Of a DNA stretch of 64,000 nucleotides, positions 50,634-59,004 are shown piece by piece (positions within the stretch are counted from its first letter, which is position 1; each line of letters begins with the position of its first letter). The DNA is from Synechococcus sp. ATX 2A4. Lineage in GTDB: Bacteria > Cyanobacteriota > Cyanobacteriia > PCC-6307 > Cyanobiaceae. A program made the translations under genes and the position numbers. The DNA lies in contig NZ_JAGQCV010000003.1 in NCBI RefSeq assembly GCF_024346375.1, positions 179,281-243,280 on the forward strand, read 5' to 3'. Below the pieces are notes generated by a model. That model was not told the DNA's origin, made no database searches, and saw nothing but the letters and a program-made list of their open reading frames with translations.

Positions 50634-50870
50634 ATGGATCTCGCTCTCACGTCCACCAGCGATGGAGGATTCAGGCTGGGGCCTCAATCGGCTGTCGGTA
50701 TGTTGTGGTTGCAAACCCACTTCGAAATCGAGCATTGGTCGCTGTTGGCCGCCGGTAAAATCCAAGTAGATGGATCCTCTGCGGATCTGCTCTGCGAGGA
50801 TGCCACTGCTGCCGGGTTGCTTGTCTGCCGCATCCCCGTCCTGCCTGCCTCGATCCAATCTTCAAACTAA
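50634..50870 (+). CDS. Small hypothetical protein upstream of glnB
   Basis: 78 aa from the ATG at 50634, which is the first in-frame ATG outside the terminator hairpin. The sequence GFRLGPQSAVGMLWLQTHFE, EHWSLLAAGKIQVDGSSADL and LCEDATAAGLLVCRIP reads like a compact alpha/beta protein rather than noise, but I do not recognise a domain. It begins one base after the T-tract of the DUF4278 terminator and ends 30 bases before glnB, so it could be co-transcribed with glnB. Medium confidence that it is real. Confidence 0.55.
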   Translation: MDLALTSTSDGGFRLGPQSAVGMLWLQTHFEIEHWSLLAAGKIQVDGSSADLLCEDATAAGLLVCRIPVLPASIQSSN

Positions 50871-51239
<369 letters not shown>

Positions 51240-51287
51240 GGCATCCCATCCCTTCGGCGCACAGATCCAGCTGACCTGAGCGGACGT

Positions 51288-52277
51288 TCAGGCCAGCGCA
51301 GATTTCACCACCCGTTCAATACCGGCCCGTTCGAGCGGGCCACCAACCATTGCAACCGCCCGCTCTTGGCAATTCACTGGCGGTGAGCCGTCAACATTTG
51401 GTGCATGATCAGCATTGCTTGAAGGCTCTGCATCGGGTGCATGCTCTGCACTCGGCGAAGACCCACCACTAGGCAACAGCTCTGCGACCCTTGCCGGTTC
51501 AGCTGCTGATTTTCTGCTCCAGTCTGAGTTTGGGGGTTGAAGCCAGAGCAGGTATTCATGGTTGCCGGCTGGTCCTGTGAGCGGCGACGCCACCAAGCCA
51601 GCCGCCTGCCAGCCGCACGGAATGGCCGCAGCCATGACTGCCAAAATCGCATCCACATGGGCGCGCGGGTCGCGCACCACCCCGCCTTTACCAACCCGCT
51701 CACGCCCCACTTCAAACTGGGGTTTGACCAGCACGACTGCTTCGGCTCCATCGCTGCGCAGCAGGCCGCGCAAGGCTGGCAGCACCCGCGCCAACGCAAT
51801 GAAAGAGAGGTCCGCCACACCGAAGTCGGGCCATGGGTCTTCAGGCCCGTAGAGATCGGCGGGATCGAGATGCCTCAGATTGGTGCGCTCCCGTAGCACC
51901 ACCCGCTCATCGCTGCGCAACGACCAGGCGGTCTGGCCGTAGCCCACATCGATGCCGTACACCCTGGCGGCACCGCTCTGCAGCAGGCAATCGGTGAAAC
52001 CGCCAGTGGAAATGCCTGCATCGAGGCAAATACGGCCAGGTAGGGCCAGCGGAAAGGCCAGGAGCGCCGCCGCCAGCTTCTCGCCGCCGCGGGACACAAA
52101 ACGGGGCAGTGCCTCCAGCTCTGGAACCAGTTCCTTGTCGAGCTCCAAGCCTGGCTTGTCGAGCACACGGCCCTGGAGCCGCACCCGGCCGGCCCGGATC
52201 AGTTGTTGGGCCTGATGGCGGCTGGCCACCAGACCCAGCTCGACCAGCAGCAGGTCAAGGCGTTGTTTTCGGCCCAT
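51288..52277 (-). CDS. tlyA: TlyA-family rRNA methyltransferase / hemolysin-like protein
   Basis: 329 aa from the ATG at 52277 (MGRKQRLDLLLVELGL). N-terminal S4 RNA-binding domain (SRHQAQQLIRAGRVRLQGRV) followed by an FtsJ-like methyltransferase domain (CLDAGISTGGFTDCLLQSGA, VYGIDVGYGQTAW, VLVKPQFEVGRERVGKGGVV). TlyA of mycobacteria 2'-O-methylates rRNA; for cyanobacterial homologues this is inferred. A ~65-residue C-terminal tail is low-complexity (SPSAEHAPDAEPSSNADHAP) and not part of the family. Confidence 0.88.
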   Translation of the reverse strand: MGRKQRLDLLLVELGLVASRHQAQQLIRAGRVRLQGRVLDKPGLELDKELVPELEALPRFVSRGGEKLAAALLAFPLALPGRICLDAGISTGGFTDCLLQSGAARVYGIDVGYGQTAWSLRSDERVVLRERTNLRHLDPADLYGPEDPWPDFGVADLSFIALARVLPALRGLLRSDGAEAVVLVKPQFEVGRERVGKGGVVRDPRAHVDAILAVMAAAIPCGWQAAGLVASPLTGPAGNHEYLLWLQPPNSDWSRKSAAEPARVAELLPSGGSSPSAEHAPDAEPSSNADHAPNVDGSPPVNCQERAVAMVGGPLERAGIERVVKSALA

Positions 52278-52418
52278 GGCGCCTTGATCCTGGGGGCATC
52301 CGGCTGGAATCACTGGCGGATCTGAGGCCATCCAACCACGCCAGGGCCAGCGCATGGCGCAGAAAGGTCCAGGGGGATCGCCCCATAGATTGGCCTGGTG
52401 TGCCTGCGGCGTGAAGCC

Positions 52419-53720
52419 TTGATCGAGCGTTACACCCTGCCTGAAATGGGCGCTCTGTGGAGCGAAGAGGCCAAGTTCCAGGGCTGGCTGGATGTGGAGC
52501 TGGCCGCCTGCGAAGCCAACTGCGCCCTGGGTCGGGTGCCCGCCGAGGCCATGGCCGAAATCCGCGCCAAGGCGCGCTTCGAAGTGGCACGCATCCTGGA
52601 GATCGAAGCTGAGGTGCGTCACGACGTGATCGCCTTTCTGACCAACGTGAATGAGCACGTGGGGCCCGCCGGGCGCTACATCCACGTGGGCATGACCAGC
52701 TCTGACGTGCTCGACACCGGCCTTGCCCTGCAGATGAAGCGCTCAGTGCGCGTGCTGCTGCAAGAGGTGGAGGCCTTGGTGGAAGCGCTGAGACAGCTGG
52801 CGCGCGCCCACAAGGACACCGTGATGATCGGGCGGTCCCATGCCATCCACGGCGAACCGATCACCTTCGGCTTCAAGGTGGCCGGCTGGCTGGCCGAAAC
52901 CCTGCGCAACCATCAGCGGCTGCAGCAACTGGAGGCCACGGTGTCGGTAGGCCAGGTGAGCGGTGCGATGGGCACCTACGCCAACACCGATCCCCAGGTG
53001 GAAGCCCTGGCTTGCGTCAGCCTGGGTCTGGAACCAGACACGGCCAGCACACAGGTGATCAGCCGGGATCGCCACGCGGACTATGTGCAGACCCTGGCAC
53101 TGGTGGGGGCTTCGCTGGAGCGCTTCAGCACCGAGATCAGGAATCTGCAGCGCACCGACGTGCTTGAGGTGGAAGAGAACTTCGCCAAGGGACAGAAAGG
53201 CAGTTCCGCGATGCCCCACAAGCGCAACCCGATCCGCAGCGAACGCATCAGCGGGCTGGCCCGGGTGCTGCGGAGCTACACGGTGGCAGCACTCGAAAAC
53301 GTGGCGCTCTGGCATGAACGCGACATCAGCCATAGCTCCGTAGAGCGAATGATGCTGCCAGATTGTTCCTGCACCTTGCATTTCATGCTGCGTGAAATGA
53401 CGGAAGTGGTGAAGGGGCTGGGTGTCTATCCCGATAACATGGCCCGCAACTTGCACATCTATGGAGGTGTCGTTTTCAGCCAGCGGGTGCTGCTGGCCCT
53501 AGTGGAGCGTGGGCTGAGCCGTGAACTGGCCTATCAACTGGTGCAGCGCCACGCCCACAGCGCCTGGAACACAGAGGGTGGCAACTTTCAGGCCAACCTG
53601 CTGGCCGACCCGGAGGTGACCAGTGTGCTGAGCGCTGCTGAACTGGACACCTGCTTCTCCACGGATCTGCACCGTGCTCAACTTGGGGTGATCTGGGCGC
53701 GCCTGGGACTGGATGACTGA
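52419..53720 (+). CDS. purB: Adenylosuccinate lyase
   Basis: 433 aa from the TTG at 52419 (MIERYTLPEMGALWSEEAKF), the conserved N-terminus; a GTG at 52398 would add seven residues. It works twice in purine synthesis (SAICAR to AICAR and adenylosuccinate to AMP). Family sequences: GMTSSDVLDTGLALQM, IGRSHAIHGEPITFGFK and the fumarase/lyase signature GSSAMPHKRNPIRSERI with the catalytic Ser loop. Full length. Confidence 0.95.
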   Translation: MIERYTLPEMGALWSEEAKFQGWLDVELAACEANCALGRVPAEAMAEIRAKARFEVARILEIEAEVRHDVIAFLTNVNEHVGPAGRYIHVGMTSSDVLDTGLALQMKRSVRVLLQEVEALVEALRQLARAHKDTVMIGRSHAIHGEPITFGFKVAGWLAETLRNHQRLQQLEATVSVGQVSGAMGTYANTDPQVEALACVSLGLEPDTASTQVISRDRHADYVQTLALVGASLERFSTEIRNLQRTDVLEVEENFAKGQKGSSAMPHKRNPIRSERISGLARVLRSYTVAALENVALWHERDISHSSVERMMLPDCSCTLHFMLREMTEVVKGLGVYPDNMARNLHIYGGVVFSQRVLLALVERGLSRELAYQLVQRHAHSAWNTEGGNFQANLLADPEVTSVLSAAELDTCFSTDLHRAQLGVIWARLGLDD

Positions 53721-53772
53721 TGCGGCGTCCTTAGTTAAACCGAGATCTGGCAATAATAATGAGTCGGCACAA

Positions 53773-53828
53773 TGGCACCGCCTCACTGACACCAAATCAG
53801 TGACACCGCCCCATTGACACTTACTCAA
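53773..53828 (+). repeat. Four direct repeats with an exact 14-nt period
   Basis: T-G-(A/G)-C-A-C starts at 53773, 53787, 53801 and 53815, i.e. four times at exactly 14-nt steps. The first three copies share TG(A/G)CACC. They lie in the 204-base spacer between the convergent purB and export genes. An overlapping 6-bp inverted repeat CACTGA/TCAGTG (53784-53789 with 53797-53802) sits within them. Confidence 0.75.
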
Positions 53829-53924
53829 AGGCTTCAACTCAAGTGTAATAACACCAACACGAACTTTTCCCATGCTTGCCGTCTAACTTGGTGCACTGAT
53901 CGCCATTCATGACGACTCAGACAC

Positions 53925-55064
53925 TCAGAAGGCACCGAGAAGCCGCAGAATTGAGGCAGCGTTGAGCACCGGGCCCACGGGCTGAACAAATGTTCCAAGG
54001 CCATCGTTGAACTTGGTCCAGCCGTTCCGGTCAACAACAACCACATCGCCGCTGCGCAGGGGAGGGTTGTTGCTGGAGCCCATCACCTCAGTGGGGCTGT
54101 ACGCCAGGCGCGTTGCAGTCACCGTGCCATCTGGCTCAAGCCTGAGCAGCTGAATGGTGCTCTGGCTGGCCCGCCGCGTGGTGCCACCCGCCGCCACAAT
54201 CGCCTGGGCCAGAGGACTGTTGGCCTTCACCTGTTGAGGACCCGGCTTGGTCACCTCGCCGATCACATTCACTGTGATCGTGTCTGGAGCGAAAGTGGAG
54301 GAAGCGGTGGTAAGCAGATCTTCGTTGCTGATGTCCGTGGCACGCCCCACTGTGACAGTGTCACCGTCATAAATCAGGGGATTCTCCACGTTGGTTCCAT
54401 GGCGGAGAACGGAGAGGAAGTCGTAGGTCTGTGTGACGGGCGGGGCGCCAATGCCTGTGCCCGGACGGGTGATCGTGACGCTGCCAAGGTTGCCTGTGGC
54501 GGTGATTCCGCCAGCGCGCTGAATGGCATCCACAAGGGTTGGCCAGCCGCTTGTGGTTATCGCTGTGACAGGCGCTTCAGTACCTGCCGCAGACAACTGG
54601 TTGGTGCCGCTACGACTGATCGCATAGAGACCCGGTCGTTGCACCTGACCGGTGACCGCCACCCGCACCGGGCGTGGAGCCAAAAGATCGAGAAACACGA
54701 TCGGCTGACGCAGAAACGTTGAATAGGACTTGGTGATAGCGTCCTTGGCCTGGTTAAGGGTGAGGCCCCACACAGACAAGCTGCCAATCCTCGGCAGGTT
54801 GATAGTGCCGTCACTCAGGACTTCCACATCTGCGGCGTAGCCCTCTACCTTGAAGACCTGCATCCGAAGCCGATCTCCCGGTCCGAGCTTGTAGCGGAAA
54901 GCAGCACGACCACCTGGCGGTGGCGCTCCTGCCGCTGTCAGGTGAAACCCTGACGAAGCACCAGCAGAAGGCTGCGCGGCAACCTCAGGTGCGGCCACAG
55001 CCCCGAAGACCAGGCAGAGAGGAAGCAATCCTGACTTGAGCCAGTGGTAGCGCATCAACCTCAT
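53925..55064 (-). CDS. Polysaccharide export protein, Wza/KpsD type
   Basis: 379 aa from the ATG at 55064 (MRLMRYHWLKSGLLPLCLVF); the frame opens at 55265 but lacks character there. A signal peptide is followed by the poly-export domain (YKLGPGDRLRMQVFKVEGYA, DGTINLPRIGSLSVWGLTL) and two SLBB-type repeats (VTGQVQRPGLYAIS, VIGEVTKPGPQQVKANSPL). No convincing lipobox Cys follows the signal segment, which resembles KpsD rather than Wza. It likely forms the outer-membrane exit for capsule or exopolysaccharide. It opens the polysaccharide cluster. Confidence 0.88.
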   Translation of the reverse strand: MRLMRYHWLKSGLLPLCLVFGAVAAPEVAAQPSAGASSGFHLTAAGAPPPGGRAAFRYKLGPGDRLRMQVFKVEGYAADVEVLSDGTINLPRIGSLSVWGLTLNQAKDAITKSYSTFLRQPIVFLDLLAPRPVRVAVTGQVQRPGLYAISRSGTNQLSAAGTEAPVTAITTSGWPTLVDAIQRAGGITATGNLGSVTITRPGTGIGAPPVTQTYDFLSVLRHGTNVENPLIYDGDTVTVGRATDISNEDLLTTASSTFAPDTITVNVIGEVTKPGPQQVKANSPLAQAIVAAGGTTRRASQSTIQLLRLEPDGTVTATRLAYSPTEVMGSSNNPPLRSGDVVVVDRNGWTKFNDGLGTFVQPVGPVLNAASILRLLGAF

Positions 55065-55284
55065 GGGCGGGCGGGAGTGAGCAAGCCGGAAGCGGGTCAA
55101 AAAAAAGTGAAGGCCTGCCTGGAAAGGTGCGAGAACCAAATTCGAAGGCGTTGGCGTGGGCTGGGCCATCAGCAGCGGCATGCAATTCTGGGTGTGAACT
55201 GGCACATCGCAGGTTGCAAGGAAGACGCCTTGCTGCTTAAATGTTGAATTCTTTTGCACGAGCACGTCTGCATTTCATGCATCC

Positions 55285-56346
55285 TCAAGTGAAAGGTAGC
55301 ACAGATGTTACAGCGCAAAAAGCACTTGCCCTGCGCTTGGCATTGGCAGCAAGTGTTTCCAGATGTGTCTGATCATCTAGCAACATGTTGATGGCGTTCA
55401 GCCATAAGTCATGACCATCAACGAGCAGGATGCCATCCTCGCCGTGATGAATAAAGCCTTGATAGGGTGGCCGATCAGAATAGATTCCTACAGCCCCCAT
55501 TCGAGCAGCATCGAAGAACTTAATCGGCGCTCTGCAACGGTTAAATGGATGATCAAGCAAGGGGCAGAGCATCACATCGAGCTGCCGTGTTGAAGAATCA
55601 AGCAGAAACGAGGACCACGACATGGGGTGAAGAATCCGCACCCCTGGAATATGACGGAACTGGCGATTGACCTGAAGATCTCCATACAGCTCAATCGAAC
55701 AGTCGCTGCGAGAGCTCTGAAGCTTTTCCAACAGTCCCACCAACCACGCAAATTCAAGCGGATGAGATGCTGTGCCGAGATAGGCCAGACGACGGGTGGA
55801 TCTAGAAGGGAATAACTTTGCTTCCGGACACATCTGCAGAAGATGGGGCTGAAGATGGCTATATTTATGCTGTAGATAAGCACTGGTCACCCACACTCGA
55901 GAAAATAATTTTGCAACGAAACGCGACTGATTTGTGATTCGCTCCCTCAATCTGCGCTGATAAGCGACCGGAAGGCCCTTGAGGGCTTCGGGATCAAGCA
56001 GGTCATCGTCCATCAAAAAAGCAAGAGTGGCACCTGAGCTCGCCAACCTTTGAATGACCCGCAGCCATGGCTTGGGTAGATAACGCACGACGAGGATATT
56101 GTCCGACTTTTCCAAAAGAGCGACCGTAGAAGCGCACGGCGCAATGCTGGAATCCAGCTCAGTAACGACAAATTTCGCTTGCTCAGCTGGAGCCCGTACA
56201 AAATAAGCCAGCGTGGGGCCAGCGTTTTGGTGGAGAATCGCCAGCCTTCGCCCCGAGTGCGGGCCGGCATCGCCGGTGGTGGGGAAAAGGCTTGAGGAGT
56301 TCAACGCCTTGGTTTCCTCTTGGCTCTCAGGGATGACTGCTTGCAA
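55285..56346 (-). CDS. Glycosyltransferase-like protein (GT-B type)
   Basis: 353 aa from a TTG at 56346; the start is uncertain because no ATG or GTG lies near it. Family-like features: LRVIQRLASSGATLAFLMDD with the acidic DDDLLD, RLAYLGTASHPLEFAWLVGL, LLEKLQSSRSDCSIELYGD, RILHPMSWSSFLLD, CPLLDHPFNRCRAPIKFFDA and GIYSDRPPYQGFIHHGEDG. The last two parts resemble the C-terminal donor-sugar half of GT-B glycosyltransferases. Donor and acceptor are unknown. It lies between the export gene and the GNAT gene, with its start 12 bases from the divergent GNAT start. Confidence 0.75.
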   Translation of the reverse strand: MQAVIPESQEETKALNSSSLFPTTGDAGPHSGRRLAILHQNAGPTLAYFVRAPAEQAKFVVTELDSSIAPCASTVALLEKSDNILVVRYLPKPWLRVIQRLASSGATLAFLMDDDLLDPEALKGLPVAYQRRLRERITNQSRFVAKLFSRVWVTSAYLQHKYSHLQPHLLQMCPEAKLFPSRSTRRLAYLGTASHPLEFAWLVGLLEKLQSSRSDCSIELYGDLQVNRQFRHIPGVRILHPMSWSSFLLDSSTRQLDVMLCPLLDHPFNRCRAPIKFFDAARMGAVGIYSDRPPYQGFIHHGEDGILLVDGHDLWLNAINMLLDDQTHLETLAANAKRRASAFCAVTSVLPFT

Positions 56347-56358
56347 CTGAGCTCACCG

Positions 56359-57459
56359 ATGGGGCGTGAATCAGCGAAGGTATATACTATACTGGATATA
56401 GGGTTGACCAGAGCAATGGGGGAGGAAATTCGTGATCTCATCTCGGATGAACTATACCTGTCGTCTTCCTTACTTTACCGCCAAGCACCATTCGCGGTTC
56501 TGTTCATCCCGCCGTCCGGCTTTGATCGCTTCGCCAGTGAAATTGGTAGACTGAGAGCAATCTCTTATAAAGTACTTTCCCCCGCGACCTTGGACGACGT
56601 CGATCTTGACGGTAGAGATTCGAATTACTGGCAACTACTAGTCATTGACGAAGCTACTGCTCAAGTTGCCGGTGGGGCCAGGATTTCTTTTTCTGCATTT
56701 CATGGGGCCTCCTGGGATGGCACCAATTCATACCTTGAGCATTGCTACCCTGGAATTGATCGCGCCCTCAACTCACAGGGGAATGGGTACGTAGAGCTAG
56801 GGAGAACATTCGTTTCTCCCAATTATCAGCGAACAAGCAATACATTGCTGCACATCATGCGAGCCACTGTCATGGCAGCCACAGACACCAGCCATCGATT
56901 CATTATCGGCATGGTTTCGTATAATCATTTTCAATTCTCTCCCAGCGCAAATGCTCTTTTCATAAGCGAGCTTTTATCCCCAGCATTCAAGGGTAACCTG
57001 GTGGTCCCGCCACCCAGGCACTGTTGTCCTTTCAATACAACAGCCGAAGAACGAGCATTGCTTGCCGCTTGGGATACAATCCCAGCAGCAGCAAGTAATG
57101 AGAAAACAAGGTTTCCACCCGAAGCCGAAGCTGAGAACGCAACGCTCGAAACCACATCCATCGAAAGGCTGGCTTCACTGAGCTCGACAACTTATGCCGA
57201 ACTTGAGCTGAAACTGCGTTCATGTGTTCAAGATGAGTTTCGGATTCCGATTATTATGAAGCGGTATGCGCGGATGGCTGGCGCCAAGCCTATTGGCCTA
57301 TCTGTCGCCAAAGATTTCAACCAGATTACCGAAATTTTGATGTATTGTGATCTCCATGAGTTATCTCCGCTCCAGCGCAGAAAGCTTCTTGATCACGATC
57401 GGCATCGGGGTTGGTTGAACCAGCTTCCCTCCCCCTACACCCCCTCTCCCAAGCCGTGA
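56359..57459 (+). CDS. GNAT-fold acyltransferase (OlsB / FeeM-like N-acyltransferase)
   Basis: 366 aa from the ATG at 56359; a second ATG at 56416 (MGEEIRDLISDELY) is possible and leaves an AT-rich stretch in front. Core motifs: WQLLVIDEATAQVAGGARIS, YVELGRTFVSPNYQRTSN, FIIGMVSYNHFQFSPSANAL and a C-terminal IIMKRYARMAGAKPIGLSVA KDFN-type tail (read in two parts), as in ornithine-lipid OlsB and N-acyl amino acid synthases that take the acyl group from acyl carrier protein. Substrate not seen. The gene is AT-richer than its surroundings. Its stop overlaps the GTG of the ACP gene. Confidence 0.78.
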   Translation: MGRESAKVYTILDIGLTRAMGEEIRDLISDELYLSSSLLYRQAPFAVLFIPPSGFDRFASEIGRLRAISYKVLSPATLDDVDLDGRDSNYWQLLVIDEATAQVAGGARISFSAFHGASWDGTNSYLEHCYPGIDRALNSQGNGYVELGRTFVSPNYQRTSNTLLHIMRATVMAATDTSHRFIIGMVSYNHFQFSPSANALFISELLSPAFKGNLVVPPPRHCCPFNTTAEERALLAAWDTIPAAASNEKTRFPPEAEAENATLETTSIERLASLSSTTYAELELKLRSCVQDEFRIPIIMKRYARMAGAKPIGLSVAKDFNQITEILMYCDLHELSPLQRRKLLDHDRHRGWLNQLPSPYTPSPKP

Positions 57460-57734
57460 ATTCACCATCTCCTATCAATTCCAAGGCCACCCCAGACGAG
57501 ATTCATGCCTGTCTCTCGGAGTGGCTCGAGAAGCTGGCGGGTGTACCGCCAGAGCGGGTCACAGCTGACGCCAGATTCGTGGAAGATCTCGGCCTTGATT
57601 CACTCGCCATGCTGGAGCTGATGATGGATGCCGAAGACCGCTTCGGCATCAAGATCGATGACGCCGACCTGGCCAACCTCACCACGGTAGGGGCCCTAAT
57701 CACCCACCTTCAATCGCCACCCAAGCAAAGCTGA
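57456..57734 (+). CDS. Stand-alone acyl carrier protein
   Basis: 92 aa from the GTG at 57456, overlapping the GNAT stop (GTGA). The phosphopantetheine Ser is Ser49 in FVEDLGLDSLAMLELMMDAE; the rest (EDRFGIKIDDADLANLTTV) is a type-II ACP fold. The ~10 residues at the N-terminus are extra. A housekeeping AcpP would normally sit beside fabF or acpS elsewhere; this copy, between an acyltransferase and a ketosynthase, is probably dedicated to them. Confidence 0.9.
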   Translation: MNSPSPINSKATPDEIHACLSEWLEKLAGVPPERVTADARFVEDLGLDSLAMLELMMDAEDRFGIKIDDADLANLTTVGALITHLQSPPKQS

Positions 57735-57742
57735 CAGCCTTG

Positions 57743-58984
57743 ATGGATCGCATCGCCATCACCGGTCTGGGGCTCGTCACTCCCCTCGGACCCGACGTGC
57801 TCAGCACCTGGGAGGCCTGGCTGGCGGGCCGCTCTGGCATCACAGCGCTCGATCCCACCTGGAGTGCCGATCTGCCCACCAGCATCGGTGCCCCCTGCCG
57901 CTTCGACCCCACCATCGCCATGCCGGCCTTCCAGGCCCGGCGCCTCGATCCCAGCAGTCAGATGGCCGTACTGGCGGCCCTGCAGGCCTGGCACCAGGCC
58001 GGTGAGCCGGCGCTGGCGCAGGATCGCCGCGCCGTGGTGATGGGAACAGGAATCGGCGGGTTGGTCACGGTGGTGGAGCAGCTCGAGGTGCTGCGCCTGC
58101 GGGGGGCCGAGCGGGTCAACCCACTCACTGTTCCGATGATCATGCCGAACGCCGCTGCCGCCCAGGTAGGCCTGGCCATCGGTGCCACCGCCGCCGTCCA
58201 TGCGCCGGTGGCCGCCTGTGCTGCGGGTGCCGAAGCCATTGCCTGGGGGCTTGATCTGCTGCGGCTGGGTCGGGCCGATGTGGTGGTAGTGGGCGGCACC
58301 GAGGCAATCCTCAACCGGCTGGGCGTGGCGGCATTCGCTGCCATGCGAGCCCTCTCAGTGCGCAACGACGATCCCACCGCTGCCTCCCGTCCTTACGACC
58401 GTGACCGTGACGGTTTCGTGCTGGGTGAAGGCGCGGGAGCCATGGTGTTGGAGCGGGAAAGCCAGGCCATCGCCCGTGGGGTGCGTCCCCTGGGATTCCT
58501 GCTTGGTGCGGGCCTGTCCGCCGACGCCCACCACATCGCCGCGCCCGAACCCGAAGGGCGCCAGGCGGAAATGGCGATCAGACGGGCCCTGATTGATGCC
58601 AACATCGCCGCTCAGGCGGTGGACCTGATCAATGCCCATGCCACGGGAACCCCCCTGGGGGATCCGGCCGAAGCCCTGGCCCTCAGCCGCCTGTTCGAAG
58701 GCGGCTCCCATCCCCCGCTGGTGACGGCGCCCAAAGGGGCAATCGGTCACCTGATCGGAGCCGCAGGAGCCGTGGAATCTGTGCTCACCGTTCTCTGCCT
58801 ACAGCAGCGCCGCGTCCCGCCTACCCTCAATTGCCCACACCCGGATGGCAGGTTGCAACTGCCTTTGGTGGTATCAAAGCCAGCAAGCCTTGCCGCTGAG
58901 CATCCGATAGGCATCAACAATTCGTTCGGCTTCGGTGGGCACAATGTTGCCCTTGTGTTTGAAGGGAACCCAGCCGACGGTTGA
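57743..58984 (+). CDS. 3-oxoacyl-ACP synthase, FabF (KAS II) type
   Basis: 413 aa from the ATG at 57743, nine bases after the ACP gene. The thiolase-fold triad is complete: active-site Cys in VAACAAGAEAIAWGLDLLRL, His in INAHATGTPLGDPAEALAL and His in KGAIGHLIGAAGAVESVL. It condenses acyl-ACP with malonyl-ACP. Whether it is the cell's main KAS II or a cluster-specific enzyme cannot be told; the position next to a private ACP and a GNAT acyltransferase favours the latter. It is convergent with the KpsS-PlsC fusion across 20 bases. Confidence 0.9.
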   Translation: MDRIAITGLGLVTPLGPDVLSTWEAWLAGRSGITALDPTWSADLPTSIGAPCRFDPTIAMPAFQARRLDPSSQMAVLAALQAWHQAGEPALAQDRRAVVMGTGIGGLVTVVEQLEVLRLRGAERVNPLTVPMIMPNAAAAQVGLAIGATAAVHAPVAACAAGAEAIAWGLDLLRLGRADVVVVGGTEAILNRLGVAAFAAMRALSVRNDDPTAASRPYDRDRDGFVLGEGAGAMVLERESQAIARGVRPLGFLLGAGLSADAHHIAAPEPEGRQAEMAIRRALIDANIAAQAVDLINAHATGTPLGDPAEALALSRLFEGGSHPPLVTAPKGAIGHLIGAAGAVESVLTVLCLQQRRVPPTLNCPHPDGRLQLPLVVSKPASLAAEHPIGINNSFGFGGHNVALVFEGNPADG

Positions 58985-59004
58985 TCAGCCTTGCCCGAGG
59001 CAAG

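Noticed and set aside
56359..58984. Polyketide or antibiotic gene cluster because of the ketosynthase and ACP
   Set aside because: There is one FabF-type ketosynthase and one ACP and no acyltransferase, ketoreductase or thioesterase of the polyketide type; an acyl-lipid function fits better.
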